A DNA stretch of 40,946 nt from an uncultured Oscillospiraceae bacterium (GCA_934645175.1 CAKUDE010000018.1:1-40946); one strand, 5' to 3'; counted from the stretch's first letter, positions 16,977 to 23,159 are shown. Numbers and translations are program-made. The notes: generated by a model from the letters alone, not told the origin.

Positions 16977-17046
16977 CCGGCTTATCGCCTTGCTTTATCT
17001 TATGGCCTTATTATACACGCAATGCGTGTAAATGTCAAGAGGTTTT
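16977..17046 (-). repeat. Copy 1 of a 70-bp promoter/operator/leader module
   Basis: This 70-bp stretch matches 31598-31667 at 69 of 70 positions. It contains, on the reverse strand, the -35, the operator, the -10 and about 33 bases of leader up to the ribosome site. The genes behind the two copies are unrelated. Confidence 0.95.
17010..17038 (-). promoter_or_regulatory. Consensus sigma-A promoter with palindromic operator (copy 1)
   Basis: On the reverse strand there is TTGACA (17038-17033), a 17-base spacer and TATAAT (17015-17010), a perfect consensus. The spacer and first -10 bases hold a 17-base palindrome TACACGCA-N-TGCGTGTA (17014-17030). A repressor bound there would block RNA polymerase. 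It drives the 16964-16315 cassette. Confidence 0.9.
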
Positions 17047-17062
17047 CGGGATTTTTTATAAA

Positions 17063-17096
17063 AATAATCGCCGGGGTACGCGCCCCGGCGATTATT
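17063..17096. terminator. Perfect 14-bp hairpin upstream of the reverse-strand promoter
   Basis: Arms 17063-17076 and 17083-17096 pair perfectly (AATAATCGCCGGGG and its complement) around TACGCG. Read leftward the stem is followed by TTTTTATAAAAAA, so it can end reverse-strand transcription arriving from the right and isolate the promoter at 17010-17038. Read rightward no U tract follows. Confidence 0.65.
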
Positions 17097-17191
17097 TGCC
17101 GCAAATGAATCATTAATCGTTTCAACCCGCGCCAGCCGTGCGGCTGGTGACAGAATCAGTATAAGCGGGCAGGCGGGATTTGTCAAGGGGC

Positions 17192-17235
17192 ATGGTACAA
17201 AAATGGTACATAAATGGTACATAAATGGTACAAAA
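17192..17235. repeat. Four exact-length 11-bp tandem iterons (ATGGTACAWAA)
   Basis: Units at 17192-17202, 17203-17213, 17214-17224 and 17225-17235 are ATGGTACAAAA, ATGGTACATAA, ATGGTACATAA and ATGGTACAAAA. Each contains GGTAC/GTAC, a short palindrome, and the 11-bp period places them on the same helix face. They lie in a gene-free stretch 80 bp before the forward gene at 17319. They may be an operator array, a replication iteron set or a partition-like site. Confidence 0.85.
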
Positions 17236-17318
17236 ATGTCCCCCAACGAGAATTGGGAAAAGGTAGACTGAGAGTAGGAGCTGGCCAGCTTACTACATAA
17301 TTGGAGGTACTTTTGTAT

Positions 17319-17906
17319 ATGGAGTACGCAAGCAATGGCAAGGCCAACGCGGCCCTCACAACCGGCATCATCGGCACGGCGGGCGTCGGGCTCGGGCTGC
17401 TGGGCAATCTGCTCGGCGGAGGCTGGGGCGGCTGGGGCGCGAATCCGGCTGCGGCGGCTGCGATGGCGGCTGGCGCGTGCAGCGACAACACGCCGGTGAC
17501 GCGCTACGAGCTGGACCGAGAACAGCAGCTGGCCGCGAAGGACAGCGAAATCGCACTGCTCAAGGCCAACACGTATAACGATCAAAAGGCGCTGGAGATG
17601 TACGGTTATATCGACGGGCAGCTTAAGGACATCCGCGACACGCTGTGCAAGCAGGCCGTCCACAACCAGCGCACGGAGGATAGCTTTGTGCTGGCGCGCC
17701 AGGATATCGCGTCCGTCAAGAGCGAGCTGCACAGGGAGATCGAGATGGAGGCCGAGCGGCGCTGCTGCGGGGACAACAGCATCGTGACTTACGCCAACGC
17801 AACCTTTTACCCCAAACAGGTTGCCGACGTCACCACGGGCACCGCAACGACGGCGCAGACGCTCTACAATCCGCTCCCCAAGTGCGGAGGCTGCTGCAAA
17901 AACTAA
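17319..17906 (+). CDS. Gly/Ala-rich coiled-coil phage protein with Cys-rich tail
   Basis: ATG 17319 lies 11 bases after GGAGG; an upstream TTG at 17301 would start inside that site. The 195-residue protein begins MEYASNGKANAAL, followed by a hydrophobic Gly-rich stretch (TGIIGTAGVGLGLLGNLLGG, GWGGWGA) that could insert in membrane, then a long coiled coil (YELDREQQLAAKDSEIALLKAN, DSFVLARQDIASVKSELHREI). It ends with CCGDNSIVTYANATFYPKQ and a PKCGGCCKN tail. I recognise the family from many gut Firmicute phages, where it is abundant but unassigned; a virion or membrane role has been suggested by its composition. It heads a forward three-gene group. Confidence 0.75.
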   Translation: MEYASNGKANAALTTGIIGTAGVGLGLLGNLLGGGWGGWGANPAAAAAMAAGACSDNTPVTRYELDREQQLAAKDSEIALLKANTYNDQKALEMYGYIDGQLKDIRDTLCKQAVHNQRTEDSFVLARQDIASVKSELHREIEMEAERRCCGDNSIVTYANATFYPKQVADVTTGTATTAQTLYNPLPKCGGCCKN

Positions 17907-17913
17907 GCGCAAG

Positions 17914-17933
17914 GGGCGGCAAATGCCGCCCCG
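17914..17933. terminator. GC hairpin after the coiled-coil gene
   Basis: GGGGCGGCA-AA-TGCCGCCCC is a near-perfect inverted repeat seven bases after the stop, followed by GGGCTTAAAAAACGGAGG. It may attenuate transcription into the next gene; the U tract is absent. Confidence 0.4.
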
Positions 17934-17959
17934 GGCTTAAAAAACGGAGGTAAACCTTT

Positions 17960-18298
17960 ATGGTAACGATAGATCAGGCCATGCGCGGAATTTTGCGTTT
18001 TTTTGATACGGTAGCATCTCCACATATGGACGAGGTGCGGTCGTTTGTGGCAGGCGTTGGGCTGTCTTTGCTGGCCGACGGCAGCAAAGAGCAACTGCTT
18101 GTGCTGAAAGATAACCCGTGGATCAAAGCAATGCGGATTATGGATGAGCACGGAGATGTTGATATTGACAGACTCTATAATAAGGCAAGGCCACAGCTCA
18201 ACGGACGAAAACTCCCGATAAGGATTCCGTTTATCGGTAAGCTGACTTTTGCTGCGGACGATCTTGACAGTCTATACAGATACATACAGGAGGCGTGA
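17960..18298 (+). CDS. Conserved phage protein of unknown function (112 aa)
   Basis: The ATG follows AAACGGAGGTAAACCTTT. The product is mixed helix/strand: MVTIDQAMRGILRFFDTVA, then VRSFVAGVGLSLLADGSKE, LVLKDNPWIKAMRIMDEHGD and LPIRIPFIGKLTFAADDLDSLYRY. It has no transmembrane helix, cysteine motif or recognisable catalytic signature. The gene is visibly more AT-rich than the late genes. It sits between two genes of a forward triplet and is separated from the next ATG by two bases, so it is co-translated. I know this triplet arrangement from related gut phages but no function. Confidence 0.65.
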   Translation: MVTIDQAMRGILRFFDTVASPHMDEVRSFVAGVGLSLLADGSKEQLLVLKDNPWIKAMRIMDEHGDVDIDRLYNKARPQLNGRKLPIRIPFIGKLTFAADDLDSLYRYIQEA

Positions 18299-18300
18299 TA

Positions 18301-18779
18301 TGGGCAAGGAGCATTACATTGAGGAGCTGCACAGGCAGCTGCAGGAGATCATGGAGCGCCCAGTGACGCTGGGGCGCGCAGAAGAGGTTACGGTGTACGT
18401 GGATGCAATCTGCGCCCTGGGCAAGCTGGGCGGGGATCATCTTCGCGGGGCCGCGAAAGAAATGGACTTTACAGAGGCCGACGCCAAGGACTGGGCTGAG
18501 CACATGCAAAACGCCGACGGCACGACAGGCCCGCAATGGACAATGGAGCAGACGTCGGCGGTGGCGGAGAGCATGGGCATTCAGCCGGATAAAATCCCGC
18601 GCTTGGCCTGGGGCGCGGCCATGAATATGATGTACTCGGACTACTACGACGTGGCGATGCAGTACGGCGTCAACCGCCCGGAGTTTTACGCAGCGCTGGC
18701 AAAGGCGTTTTTGTGCGATAAGGACGGGCCGGGACCGGAGCGCAAGCTTATGGAGTATTACGAGCATATCGTAAAATAA
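18301..18779 (+). CDS. Conserved acidic phage protein of unknown function (159 aa)
   Basis: CAGGAGGCGTGAT precedes ATG 18301. The 159-residue product is helical and acidic (HYIEELHRQLQEIMERPV, EVTVYVDAICALGKLGGDHL), with a Met/Tyr-rich second half (PRLAWGAAMNMMYSDYYDVA, FYAALAKAFLCDKDGPG). The residues WTMEQTSAVAESMGI and YDVAMQYGVNRPEFYA are conserved in homologues I recall from gut prophages. No enzyme motif is visible. The stop is two bases from the 50-bp palindrome, which separates it from the convergent integrase gene. Confidence 0.7.
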
Positions 18780-18780
18780 T

Positions 18781-18830
18781 GATTGTAGCAAGATGGAGTA
18801 TGGTGGACCATACTCCATCTTGCTACAATC
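18781..18830. other. 50-bp palindrome with asymmetric GG centre: candidate attP or terminator
   Basis: Two perfect 24-base arms (18781-18804 and 18807-18830, starting GATTGTAGCAAGATGG) flank a central GG, the only non-palindromic bases. It fills the gap between the convergent 18779 stop and the integrase stop at 18840. Large serine integrases act on ~50-bp sites with dyad symmetry and a non-palindromic central dinucleotide, and attP normally flanks the integrase gene, so this is a good attP candidate. Against it, natural attP sites are usually imperfect palindromes. As RNA it could form a 24-bp hairpin; leftward reading gives a weak ATTATTTTA tail, so a terminator for the integrase transcript is the alternative. 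Confidence 0.6.
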
Positions 18831-18839
18831 GCGGGCAAA

Positions 18840-20285
18840 TTAAAAAACGAGCTTATAATAGATCGTGAGGAGCATGCGGGATTTATCAAAGTAGCACTTA
18901 TCGATGAGCTGACCGGCGGCCTCGTATTTTTGGGCGATAGATGCATCCGGGGAGCGGAGCGTATCCAGCGTGGAGGAGATGGCCGCACGAAGAGCGGCGG
19001 CGGTATCGGGGACGGCGGATGCGTCCGCCGCGGAGATCTCACCGTCGAGGGCGTCAAGCTGCTGCTGGAGCTGCTGGCGAGCGGCTTTATAATCGTCAAG
19101 GGACTCAATGCCGTCCAGGTATGCGTCGCGCAGGCGGGAGAGCCGGGAGGCCAGGCGCGCGCGACGCTGGCGGAGGTCGGCGGCTGAATCATGAGCGGGC
19201 AAGCGCTGGACAGTGCAGGTGACGGACTCGGCAAAGGTTAAATCGTGCTGGAGCTGCTGCAAAAAGGCCTCCTCCAAAACCTCGACGGGGATATGCTGCG
19301 ATGTGCTGCAGCTGCCATGCGCGCGCCCGTTGCACAGCATATAATGCGGGGCGGAAAAAATGAGCGTGTTGCCGCAGGTTGGGCAGCGGACAATGCCGCA
19401 GAGCCAATGCTTGCGGTCGCTGGACGGCTTGCCGTAGTACTTGTAGGAGCGCTTGAGCTCCGCGATGCGGGCCTGCGCGGCGTCCCAGGTTTGCAGATCG
19501 ATGATGGCGGGGTGCGAGCTATCGGAAACAATGGTGTCCGGGTTGTAAAAATTGCGGCGCGTCTTGCCGCTCGGTGTCCAGCGGAGCTTGCCGATGTAGA
19601 CGGGGTTGTTGAGGATGTAGTCCACGGTGCGGTTTTCAAACGCTCCCCCGCGGTGGGTGCGGGCGCCGCGGGAATTGACATACTTTGCGATTGCGTACAT
19701 GGACTCCCCGCCGACAAAGCGGCGGAAGATCTCCTGGACAAGCTCGGCCTCCTCGGGGACGATGGCAAGCGCATGGTCCTCGCATTTGTAGCCAAAGGCA
19801 GGATTAGACTGCAGCTGCCCCTTTTTGGCGAGGACCGTCATGGAGCGCTTGACCTCCTCGGCCAGGCGGATAGAGTAAAACTCGTCCATCCACTCTATGA
19901 TGCGCTCGATCAGAGAGCCAAAGGGCCCGGCAATCAGGGGCTCGGAGACGGAGAGGACGTCTACCCTGCACTTCGTGCGCAGGATGGATTTGTAAAAAAT
20001 AGATTCCTCCTGATTCCGCGCGAAGCGGGAGAATTTCCAGACGACGATCACATCAAATGGGCGAGCGGGGCTCTTTGCAGCGGCGATCATCGCCTGAAAG
20101 CCTGGGCGCTTGTCTGCGGCGCGGCCGGAAATGCCGTCGTCGTGATAGATGTGGTCCGGCAGGAGCAGGAGATTGTTTTTGGCGGCGTACTCGCGGATCT
20201 TGACAAGCTGGGAGTCCGGGGACAGCTCCGTCTGATCGTCCGTGGATACACGGATATACGCAGCGGCAACACGTAAATCTGGCAT
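18840..20285 (-). CDS. int: Large serine recombinase (phage integrase)
   Basis: The start at 20285 is set by GGAGGTATCCC just upstream on the reverse strand; the frame is open further but unsupported. The 481-residue protein has an N-terminal resolvase domain with the nucleophile Ser14 in AAYIRVSTDDQ, followed by YHDDGISGRAADKRPGFQ and VVWKFSRFARN. A recombinase domain follows (LAKKGQLQSNPAFGYKC, then ILNNPVYIGKLRW), then a zinc ribbon (CPTCGNTLIF...MLCNGRAHGSC), a coiled coil (LRQRRARLASRLSRLRDAYL) and a C-terminal tail. This is the usual order for Firmicute large serine integrases, which integrate by double-strand cleavage with a 2-bp overlap and need a separate directionality factor to excise. 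It is the last gene of the reverse lysogeny block and ends next to the palindrome. Confidence 0.95.
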   Translation of the reverse strand: MPDLRVAAAYIRVSTDDQTELSPDSQLVKIREYAAKNNLLLLPDHIYHDDGISGRAADKRPGFQAMIAAAKSPARPFDVIVVWKFSRFARNQEESIFYKSILRTKCRVDVLSVSEPLIAGPFGSLIERIIEWMDEFYSIRLAEEVKRSMTVLAKKGQLQSNPAFGYKCEDHALAIVPEEAELVQEIFRRFVGGESMYAIAKYVNSRGARTHRGGAFENRTVDYILNNPVYIGKLRWTPSGKTRRNFYNPDTIVSDSSHPAIIDLQTWDAAQARIAELKRSYKYYGKPSSDRKHWLCGIVRCPTCGNTLIFSAPHYMLCNGRAHGSCSTSQHIPVEVLEEAFLQQLQHDLTFAESVTCTVQRLPAHDSAADLRQRRARLASRLSRLRDAYLDGIESLDDYKAARQQLQQQLDALDGEISAADASAVPDTAAALRAAISSTLDTLRSPDASIAQKYEAAGQLIDKCYFDKSRMLLTIYYKLVF

Positions 20286-20309
20286 GGGATACCTCCAGGA
20301 TTTTATAAT

Positions 20310-20338
20310 ACCGCTCCGGCTGGGAGGGCCGGGGCGGT
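20310..20338 (-). terminator. Hairpin between HTH-membrane gene and integrase
   Basis: A 10-11 bp GC stem (20310-20320 with 20328-20338, one G-U pair) lies between the stop at 20344 and the integrase start. Read leftward, ATTATAAAAT follows. It may be a partial terminator that lowers integrase expression. Confidence 0.45.
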
Positions 20339-20343
20339 TTGAT

Positions 20344-20742
20344 TTATGCCCGTATCCATCCAATCGATGGGCTGAGCACGTCGAATAGCAGCGCAACAAC
20401 ACAAAGGGCAACGATACCGAGGAGCACAAGCGTAACGATCCGGTGCATGCGAATGGATTTTTGCAGCTGAGCGAGCTGAGCGCGGAGCGATGCGCAGTCG
20501 TCCGGGGGAGACTCTGCGGGTGCAGGCTCGTGAGGAATCCCAAAATAATCATCCATGGATACGCCCATTTCGCGGCAGATCGGGCCGACGGTATACACAG
20601 ATGGATTTTTGATATCGCCGCGCAGAAACTGGGAGACGGTGCCGACGGACAGATCGGTGTTTTCGGCGATATCCTGATTTGTTTTATGCGGGGAGCAAAG
20701 CTGCTTCTGCTCGCGGCACAAATCCGATATTTTTTCCTTCAA
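20344..20742 (-). CDS. Membrane-tethered XRE-family regulator
   Basis: No ATG fits; TTG 20742 is chosen because GAGAAGGCGAG lies 6 bases before it on the reverse strand. The 132-residue product starts with a helix (LKEKISDLCREQKQLC), then a helix-turn-helix (TNQDIAENTDLSVGTVSQFLRG) and ICREMGVSMDDYFG, as in Cro/CI-type proteins. A Pro/Asp linker and a short coiled coil (LRAQLAQLQKSIRMHR) lead to one hydrophobic helix (about 103-124, IVTLVLLGIVALCVVALLF). The protein should be an inner-membrane-anchored DNA-binding protein, with the HTH inside. Its place between repressor and integrase suggests control of lysogeny or of host surface genes. DNA binding and anchoring are predictions. Confidence 0.75.
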   Translation of the reverse strand: MKEKISDLCREQKQLCSPHKTNQDIAENTDLSVGTVSQFLRGDIKNPSVYTVGPICREMGVSMDDYFGIPHEPAPAESPPDDCASLRAQLAQLQKSIRMHRIVTLVLLGIVALCVVALLFDVLSPSIGWIRA

Positions 20743-20997
20743 AAACTCGCCTTCTCTCAAAAAAGACTGACGTCTGACTGTGAAAAACAACTGTAATATC
20801 TTTACAAAGCCATTGCGGGAGGGATAGCATAAAAACACAGGCGGCTCCCAGTTGCCTGCGCACATCAAGGCCCGCGCCGGTGGCGGCCAGCGGCGCGGGC
20901 TGTCTTTATCATACCACAAAAAATGGGAGTCGGCGGTAGAATAATTTTGTTGGATTTTGTGCAGTTTTGCCAGAGACGGAAAGATGAGGGTACGGAA

Positions 20998-21093
20998 ATG
21001 GGAATCAAAAAAGGGGTTGCGGAACTGATAGAGCGGGCGACGCTGGAGCAGCTGGCGCTGATCCTGCGGTTTTTGCGGAGCATTATAAAATAA
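20998..21093 (+). CDS. Possible micro-protein (31 aa) in the lysogeny block
   Basis: ATG 20998 lies 7 bases after GAGGG and encodes MGIKKGVAELIERATLEQLA followed by LILRFLRSIIK, ending at TAA 21091-21093. The sequence is one amphipathic helix pattern. Short proteins with a DKA...QL..IL.F...I pattern are common near phage repressors, where they resemble C-terminal pieces of XRE regulators. It runs against the genes on both sides. The ribosome site is modest, so it may be chance. Confidence 0.35.
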   Translation: MGIKKGVAELIERATLEQLALILRFLRSIIK

Positions 21094-21123
21094 GCGCCGG
21101 AGCGGATGAACCGTTCCGGCGCT
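21093..21123 (-). terminator. Intrinsic terminator of the repressor operon
   Basis: On the reverse strand a 13-bp stem (AGCGCCGGA.CGG with CCG.TCCGGCGCT, one mismatch) with loop TTCAT is followed by TATTTTATAATG. It lies 5 bases after the stop of the 21128-21883 gene. Confidence 0.75.
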
Positions 21124-21127
21124 AGGA

Positions 21128-21883
21128 CTATGGGTTGCAATGACCACATGGACTATAGCCTGCGGAGATAGCACCAGACCTGGACTCGAATATTACCTGG
21201 TTACCGGAGTCTGGGAGATAAGAGCATGAAGAACGGTGAAATTTATGGCTATTTTTGTTGCCTATATACTCATCAGAAATATAGCCGTCTGGACGATCGG
21301 AGCCAGTTCCGCGAGAAGATGAAACGGAGGAAGCTGGGGGTACAGGGGCCGGAGCCTCGCGAGGAGAAGAGAAGGGATGGACAAAAATGAAAAAAGCCAA
21401 GGCGGCGCATAGCGCAAAGATAGCTGCGCGCATAAAGAAGAACCGCTTGCGAACTGCGCTGAAAAGCTCGGAATTTTTCTTGCGTTCAGAGGCCAAATCA
21501 ACGCTAGCGGCCAAAAGTCTGCGGTCGGCTTCTGCCATGCGATTCTGGTACATGCGGAAAAGGTCCGAATTCTTTTTCTGTTCAGCCGACAACTCCTTGC
21601 CTGCCGCAGACATATCTTTCTCGTACATTCGGAACAGCGCGTAGCAATGGCAGTACAAGTCATAGTCATTCTGCGTTCGGATGATCCTTCCATTATAAGG
21701 GCTCTTCTTGCCAACGGCGGCGCAGTATGGGTATTCGGACTGAATTTTTAAAATCTCAGTACGGTATCTGGACTTTTGCATATTGGTCTGCAAGGCAGTC
21801 TTTGATTCCGTGGTAGGCATTAAAGAGGCTGCGGCCAAAATACCACCCTTTTCAAGAATACAGAAAACGTCGAGGACAGTCAA
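21128..21883 (-). CDS. Membrane protein with coiled coil and Cys/His zinc-binding C-terminus
   Basis: TTG 21883 overlaps the stop of the repressor gene (TTGA) and has GAGGACGC just before it, so coupled translation is likely; later ATGs have no ribosome site. The 251-residue product has an N-terminal soluble part (YCAAVGKKSPYNGRIIRTQ, DYDLYCHCYALFRMYEKDM), a coiled coil (LSAEQKKNSDLFRMYQNRM), a hydrophobic helix (about 150-168, AAIFALCAALAFFIFV), a Pro/Ser linker and a C-terminal domain with YIGNKNSHKFHRSSCSYLP and GYSPCGHCNP. The latter resembles the small Cys/His module of Ada-type/SNase-associated zinc domains. Topology suggests the zinc module is outside the cell. As a repressor-coupled gene it is expressed in lysogens, so superinfection exclusion is a reasonable guess. 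Confidence 0.75.
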   Translation of the reverse strand: MTVLDVFCILEKGGILAAASLMPTTESKTALQTNMQKSRYRTEILKIQSEYPYCAAVGKKSPYNGRIIRTQNDYDLYCHCYALFRMYEKDMSAAGKELSAEQKKNSDLFRMYQNRMAEADRRLLAASVDLASERKKNSELFSAVRKRFFFMRAAIFALCAALAFFIFVHPFSSPREAPAPVPPASSVSSSRGTGSDRPDGYISDEYIGNKNSHKFHRSSCSYLPDSGNQVIFESRSGAISAGYSPCGHCNP

Positions 21884-22287
21884 GCGTCCTCGGCGTTTTT
21901 TGTATCTTTTGACGGAGATTTTTTTTGCAGATCATCAACAAAGCGCTCAATTTTAATCCAGTCTTCCGGAGGGAGCGCCATCAGAAGCGAGAGGAAGCGC
22001 TTGCGGAAGGAATCGTCCGCGTCGGACATGATATCCGTGACCAGAAGGGCAAGCTCCTCGTTTGCGCTGCGCTGGACGTACATTTCACCATCGCCATGCT
22101 CCAGCCAGGCCAGGGAGACGTTAAATTCCCGGCAGATATCCGATATCGTCCGGTCGCTGGGGGTTTTGTCGCCCGCGCATATCCTAGTTACGAACGAGGG
22201 CGAAATGTTCAGGCGTTCCGCAAACTTTGTTTTAGAGATACAGAGGTCAGAGACGAGAAACGCGATTCGATCATTGATCGTGTTCAT
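21880..22287 (-). CDS. CI-like phage repressor (XRE HTH)
   Basis: ATG 22287 is preferred because GAAGGTG lies 6 bases upstream; a further 11 codons upstream have no site. The 135-residue protein has an N-terminal HTH (RIAFLVSDLCISKTKFAERL, NISPSFVTRICAGDKTPS, DICREFNVSLAWLEHGDGEM) followed by a helical C-terminal region (DSFRKRFLSLLMALPPEDW, IERFVDDLQKK) found in many Firmicute phage repressors of this length. It lacks a LexA-like self-cleavage domain, so induction by RecA cleavage is unlikely; a separate antirepressor would be needed. It lies divergent from the early genes with facing promoters in the 156-bp gap. It is the first gene of the reverse lysogeny transcript. Confidence 0.9.
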   Translation of the reverse strand: MNTINDRIAFLVSDLCISKTKFAERLNISPSFVTRICAGDKTPSDRTISDICREFNVSLAWLEHGDGEMYVQRSANEELALLVTDIMSDADDSFRKRFLSLLMALPPEDWIKIERFVDDLQKKSPSKDTKNAEDA

Positions 22288-22310
22288 GGTTTCACCTTCT
22301 TTCTGCTGCA

Positions 22311-22339
22311 AGATTAGCACATGACGCTCAATAAGTCAA
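22311..22339 (-). promoter_or_regulatory. Repressor promoter (PRM-like)
   Basis: On the reverse strand TTGACT (22339-22334), a 17-base spacer and TAATCT (22316-22311) are followed 24 bases later by the repressor ATG. Confidence 0.75.
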
Positions 22340-22371
22340 TAAATAATTTTTACCCAGACAAAAAATAATGC

Positions 22372-22400
22372 TTGACAAATTGCTTGAGGCAATATATGAT
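22372..22400 (+). promoter_or_regulatory. Early promoter (PR-like) with operator
   Basis: TTGACA (22372-22377), a 17-base spacer and TATGAT (22395-22400) form a near-consensus promoter. The spacer holds the inverted repeat ATTGC-TTGAG-GCAAT (22379-22393), a likely repressor operator. Transcription would run into the 22444 gene. Confidence 0.85.
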
Positions 22401-22443
22401 GTGCCTAGGTAAAGAAAACACTTGACCGAGCGAGGTGAGAACA

Positions 22444-22593
22444 ATGTCGGAGGAACAGAAGAGGCAGGCGGAGAAGATTTCGGCTGAAATCAACAAGCTT
22501 ACACCAGAAATGCGCGAGAAGGCGCTGATCTTTATGCAGGGTATGGCTGCAATGGTGAAGCCTGCGAAGGAAATGAAAGATTCCAAGCAATAA
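22444..22593 (+). CDS. Small early protein, copy A of a duplicated family (49 aa)
   Basis: GCGAGGTGAGAAC precedes ATG 22444. The product is MSEEQKRQAEKISAEINKLT followed by PEMREKALIFMQGMAAM and a Lys-rich tail. It is the first gene behind the early promoter, the usual place of a Cro-like or antirepressor gene, but the helical sequence has no clear HTH. It is clearly related to the 23237-23380 product (same MSEEQK start, ...MQG(M/V)..A), and the 5' flanks of both genes are nearly identical (GCGAGGTGAGAAyAATGTCGGAGGA). Duplication is therefore recent enough to keep the leader. Function is unknown. Confidence 0.75.
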   Translation: MSEEQKRQAEKISAEINKLTPEMREKALIFMQGMAAMVKPAKEMKDSKQ

Positions 22594-22629
22594 ATGAGTT
22601 CGCTTTGCAGGGGGGTGAGGAGGATGAAC

Positions 22630-22935
22630 ATGCTGGACAAGGAGCCGCAGCGGTGGATGCGGGAGGCGCACATGCGAGCGACTGCGCCGAAGGCGCTGGC
22701 GCTGGCCGAGCGGGTGCTGGAGGCGGCGGCCGGGCTGGGCGCGACGCTGAAGGACGTGGAAACCGCGCAGGAATATCTGAACGGGTGGATTCGCGAGTTC
22801 CGGGAAGGGACGGAGGCGAAAACGATTGGCGCGTACCGGAAGGAATTTCTTGAAGGGCCAGGGGCAGAGGAAGCGATGCGCTGTGTGGCGGAATGGCGTC
22901 AGTCAGAGGACCGAAGAAGAGGCAGGCCAGGATAA
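22630..22935 (+). CDS. Early helical protein (101 aa), unknown
   Basis: ATG 22630 is preferred: GAGGAGG ends 6 bases before it, whereas ATG 22624 touches the site and ATG 22594 has none. The product begins MLDKEPQRWMREAHMRATAP, followed by KALALAERVLEAAAGLGATL and VETAQEYLNGWIREFREGTE, all helical and charged, with Arg-rich C-terminus (RQSEDRRRGRPG). A small DNA- or protein-binding factor is possible; I do not recognise the family. Its last 37 bases overlap the 3' end of the convergent reverse gene at 22899-23159. Confidence 0.65.
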   Translation: MLDKEPQRWMREAHMRATAPKALALAERVLEAAAGLGATLKDVETAQEYLNGWIREFREGTEAKTIGAYRKEFLEGPGAEEAMRCVAEWRQSEDRRRGRPG

Positions 22936-23159
22936 AGTTCCCGGAACAAGGCTTCCGCCCGGGCCTGGCAGGAAAGGCATTGCGGCCAGCTCCCGGAGTT
23001 GCCGCATGCGGCGAACTCAAAGCCTGGCGGCTTTGGGCACTGGGTGAGGTTGAAATAAACCGTTTCCGCCCTGCCGTAAACAGGGCAGAAAACCGGGATT
23101 GGCTTATCGATAGAGCCGGAATACTGCATTTCTAAATCAAGTTTATCAAGAATATCCAT
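22899..23159 (-). CDS. Small Cys-rich zinc-finger-like protein on the reverse strand
   Basis: The start at 23159 follows CAGGAGATTTTC on the reverse strand; the open frame extends upstream without a site. The 86-residue product is MDILDKLDLEMQYSGSIDKP followed by IPVFCPVYGRAETVYFNLTQCP and AACGNSGSWPQCLSCQARAEA. Six cysteines, several in CxxC or C(x)nC spacing, suggest zinc binding. It is a single reverse-strand gene wedged between the two MSEEQK paralogues, with its own promoter (23191-23220), so it is likely a moron expressed independently of the early operon. The convergent overlap with 22630-22935 (37 bp) could cause antisense interference. Confidence 0.75.
   Translation of the reverse strand: MDILDKLDLEMQYSGSIDKPIPVFCPVYGRAETVYFNLTQCPKPPGFEFAACGNSGSWPQCLSCQARAEALFRELYPGLPLLRSSD

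Larger units (their letters stand above)
16965..17318. other. Regulatory intergenic region (354 bp) between divergent units
   Basis: No convincing gene lies here. It holds, left to right, the leader and promoter/operator of the reverse cassette, a 14-bp hairpin at 17063-17096, a smaller CAGCCG-TG-CGGCTG hairpin near 17136, the four iterons at 17192-17235, and GGAGG at 17303-17307 serving the forward gene at 17319. A forward promoter for that gene is not obvious. Confidence 0.8.
20743..21127. other. Gene-poor regulatory region of the lysogeny block
   Basis: Apart from the small forward ORF (20998-21093) I see no gene. It contains a long GC hairpin at about 20872-20902 (GCCCGCGCCG pairing with CGGCGCGGGC, followed rightward by TGTCTTTATC), AT-rich leader sequence of the TTG-started HTH gene, and the terminator at 21093-21123. 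A TATGAT at about 20906-20911 on the reverse strand could be a -10 box, but no good -35 is paired with it. Confidence 0.6.

Noticed and set aside
17192..17235. CRISPR or transposon end in the iterons
   Set aside because: Units are 11 bp, directly adjacent, without spacers or a transposase nearby.
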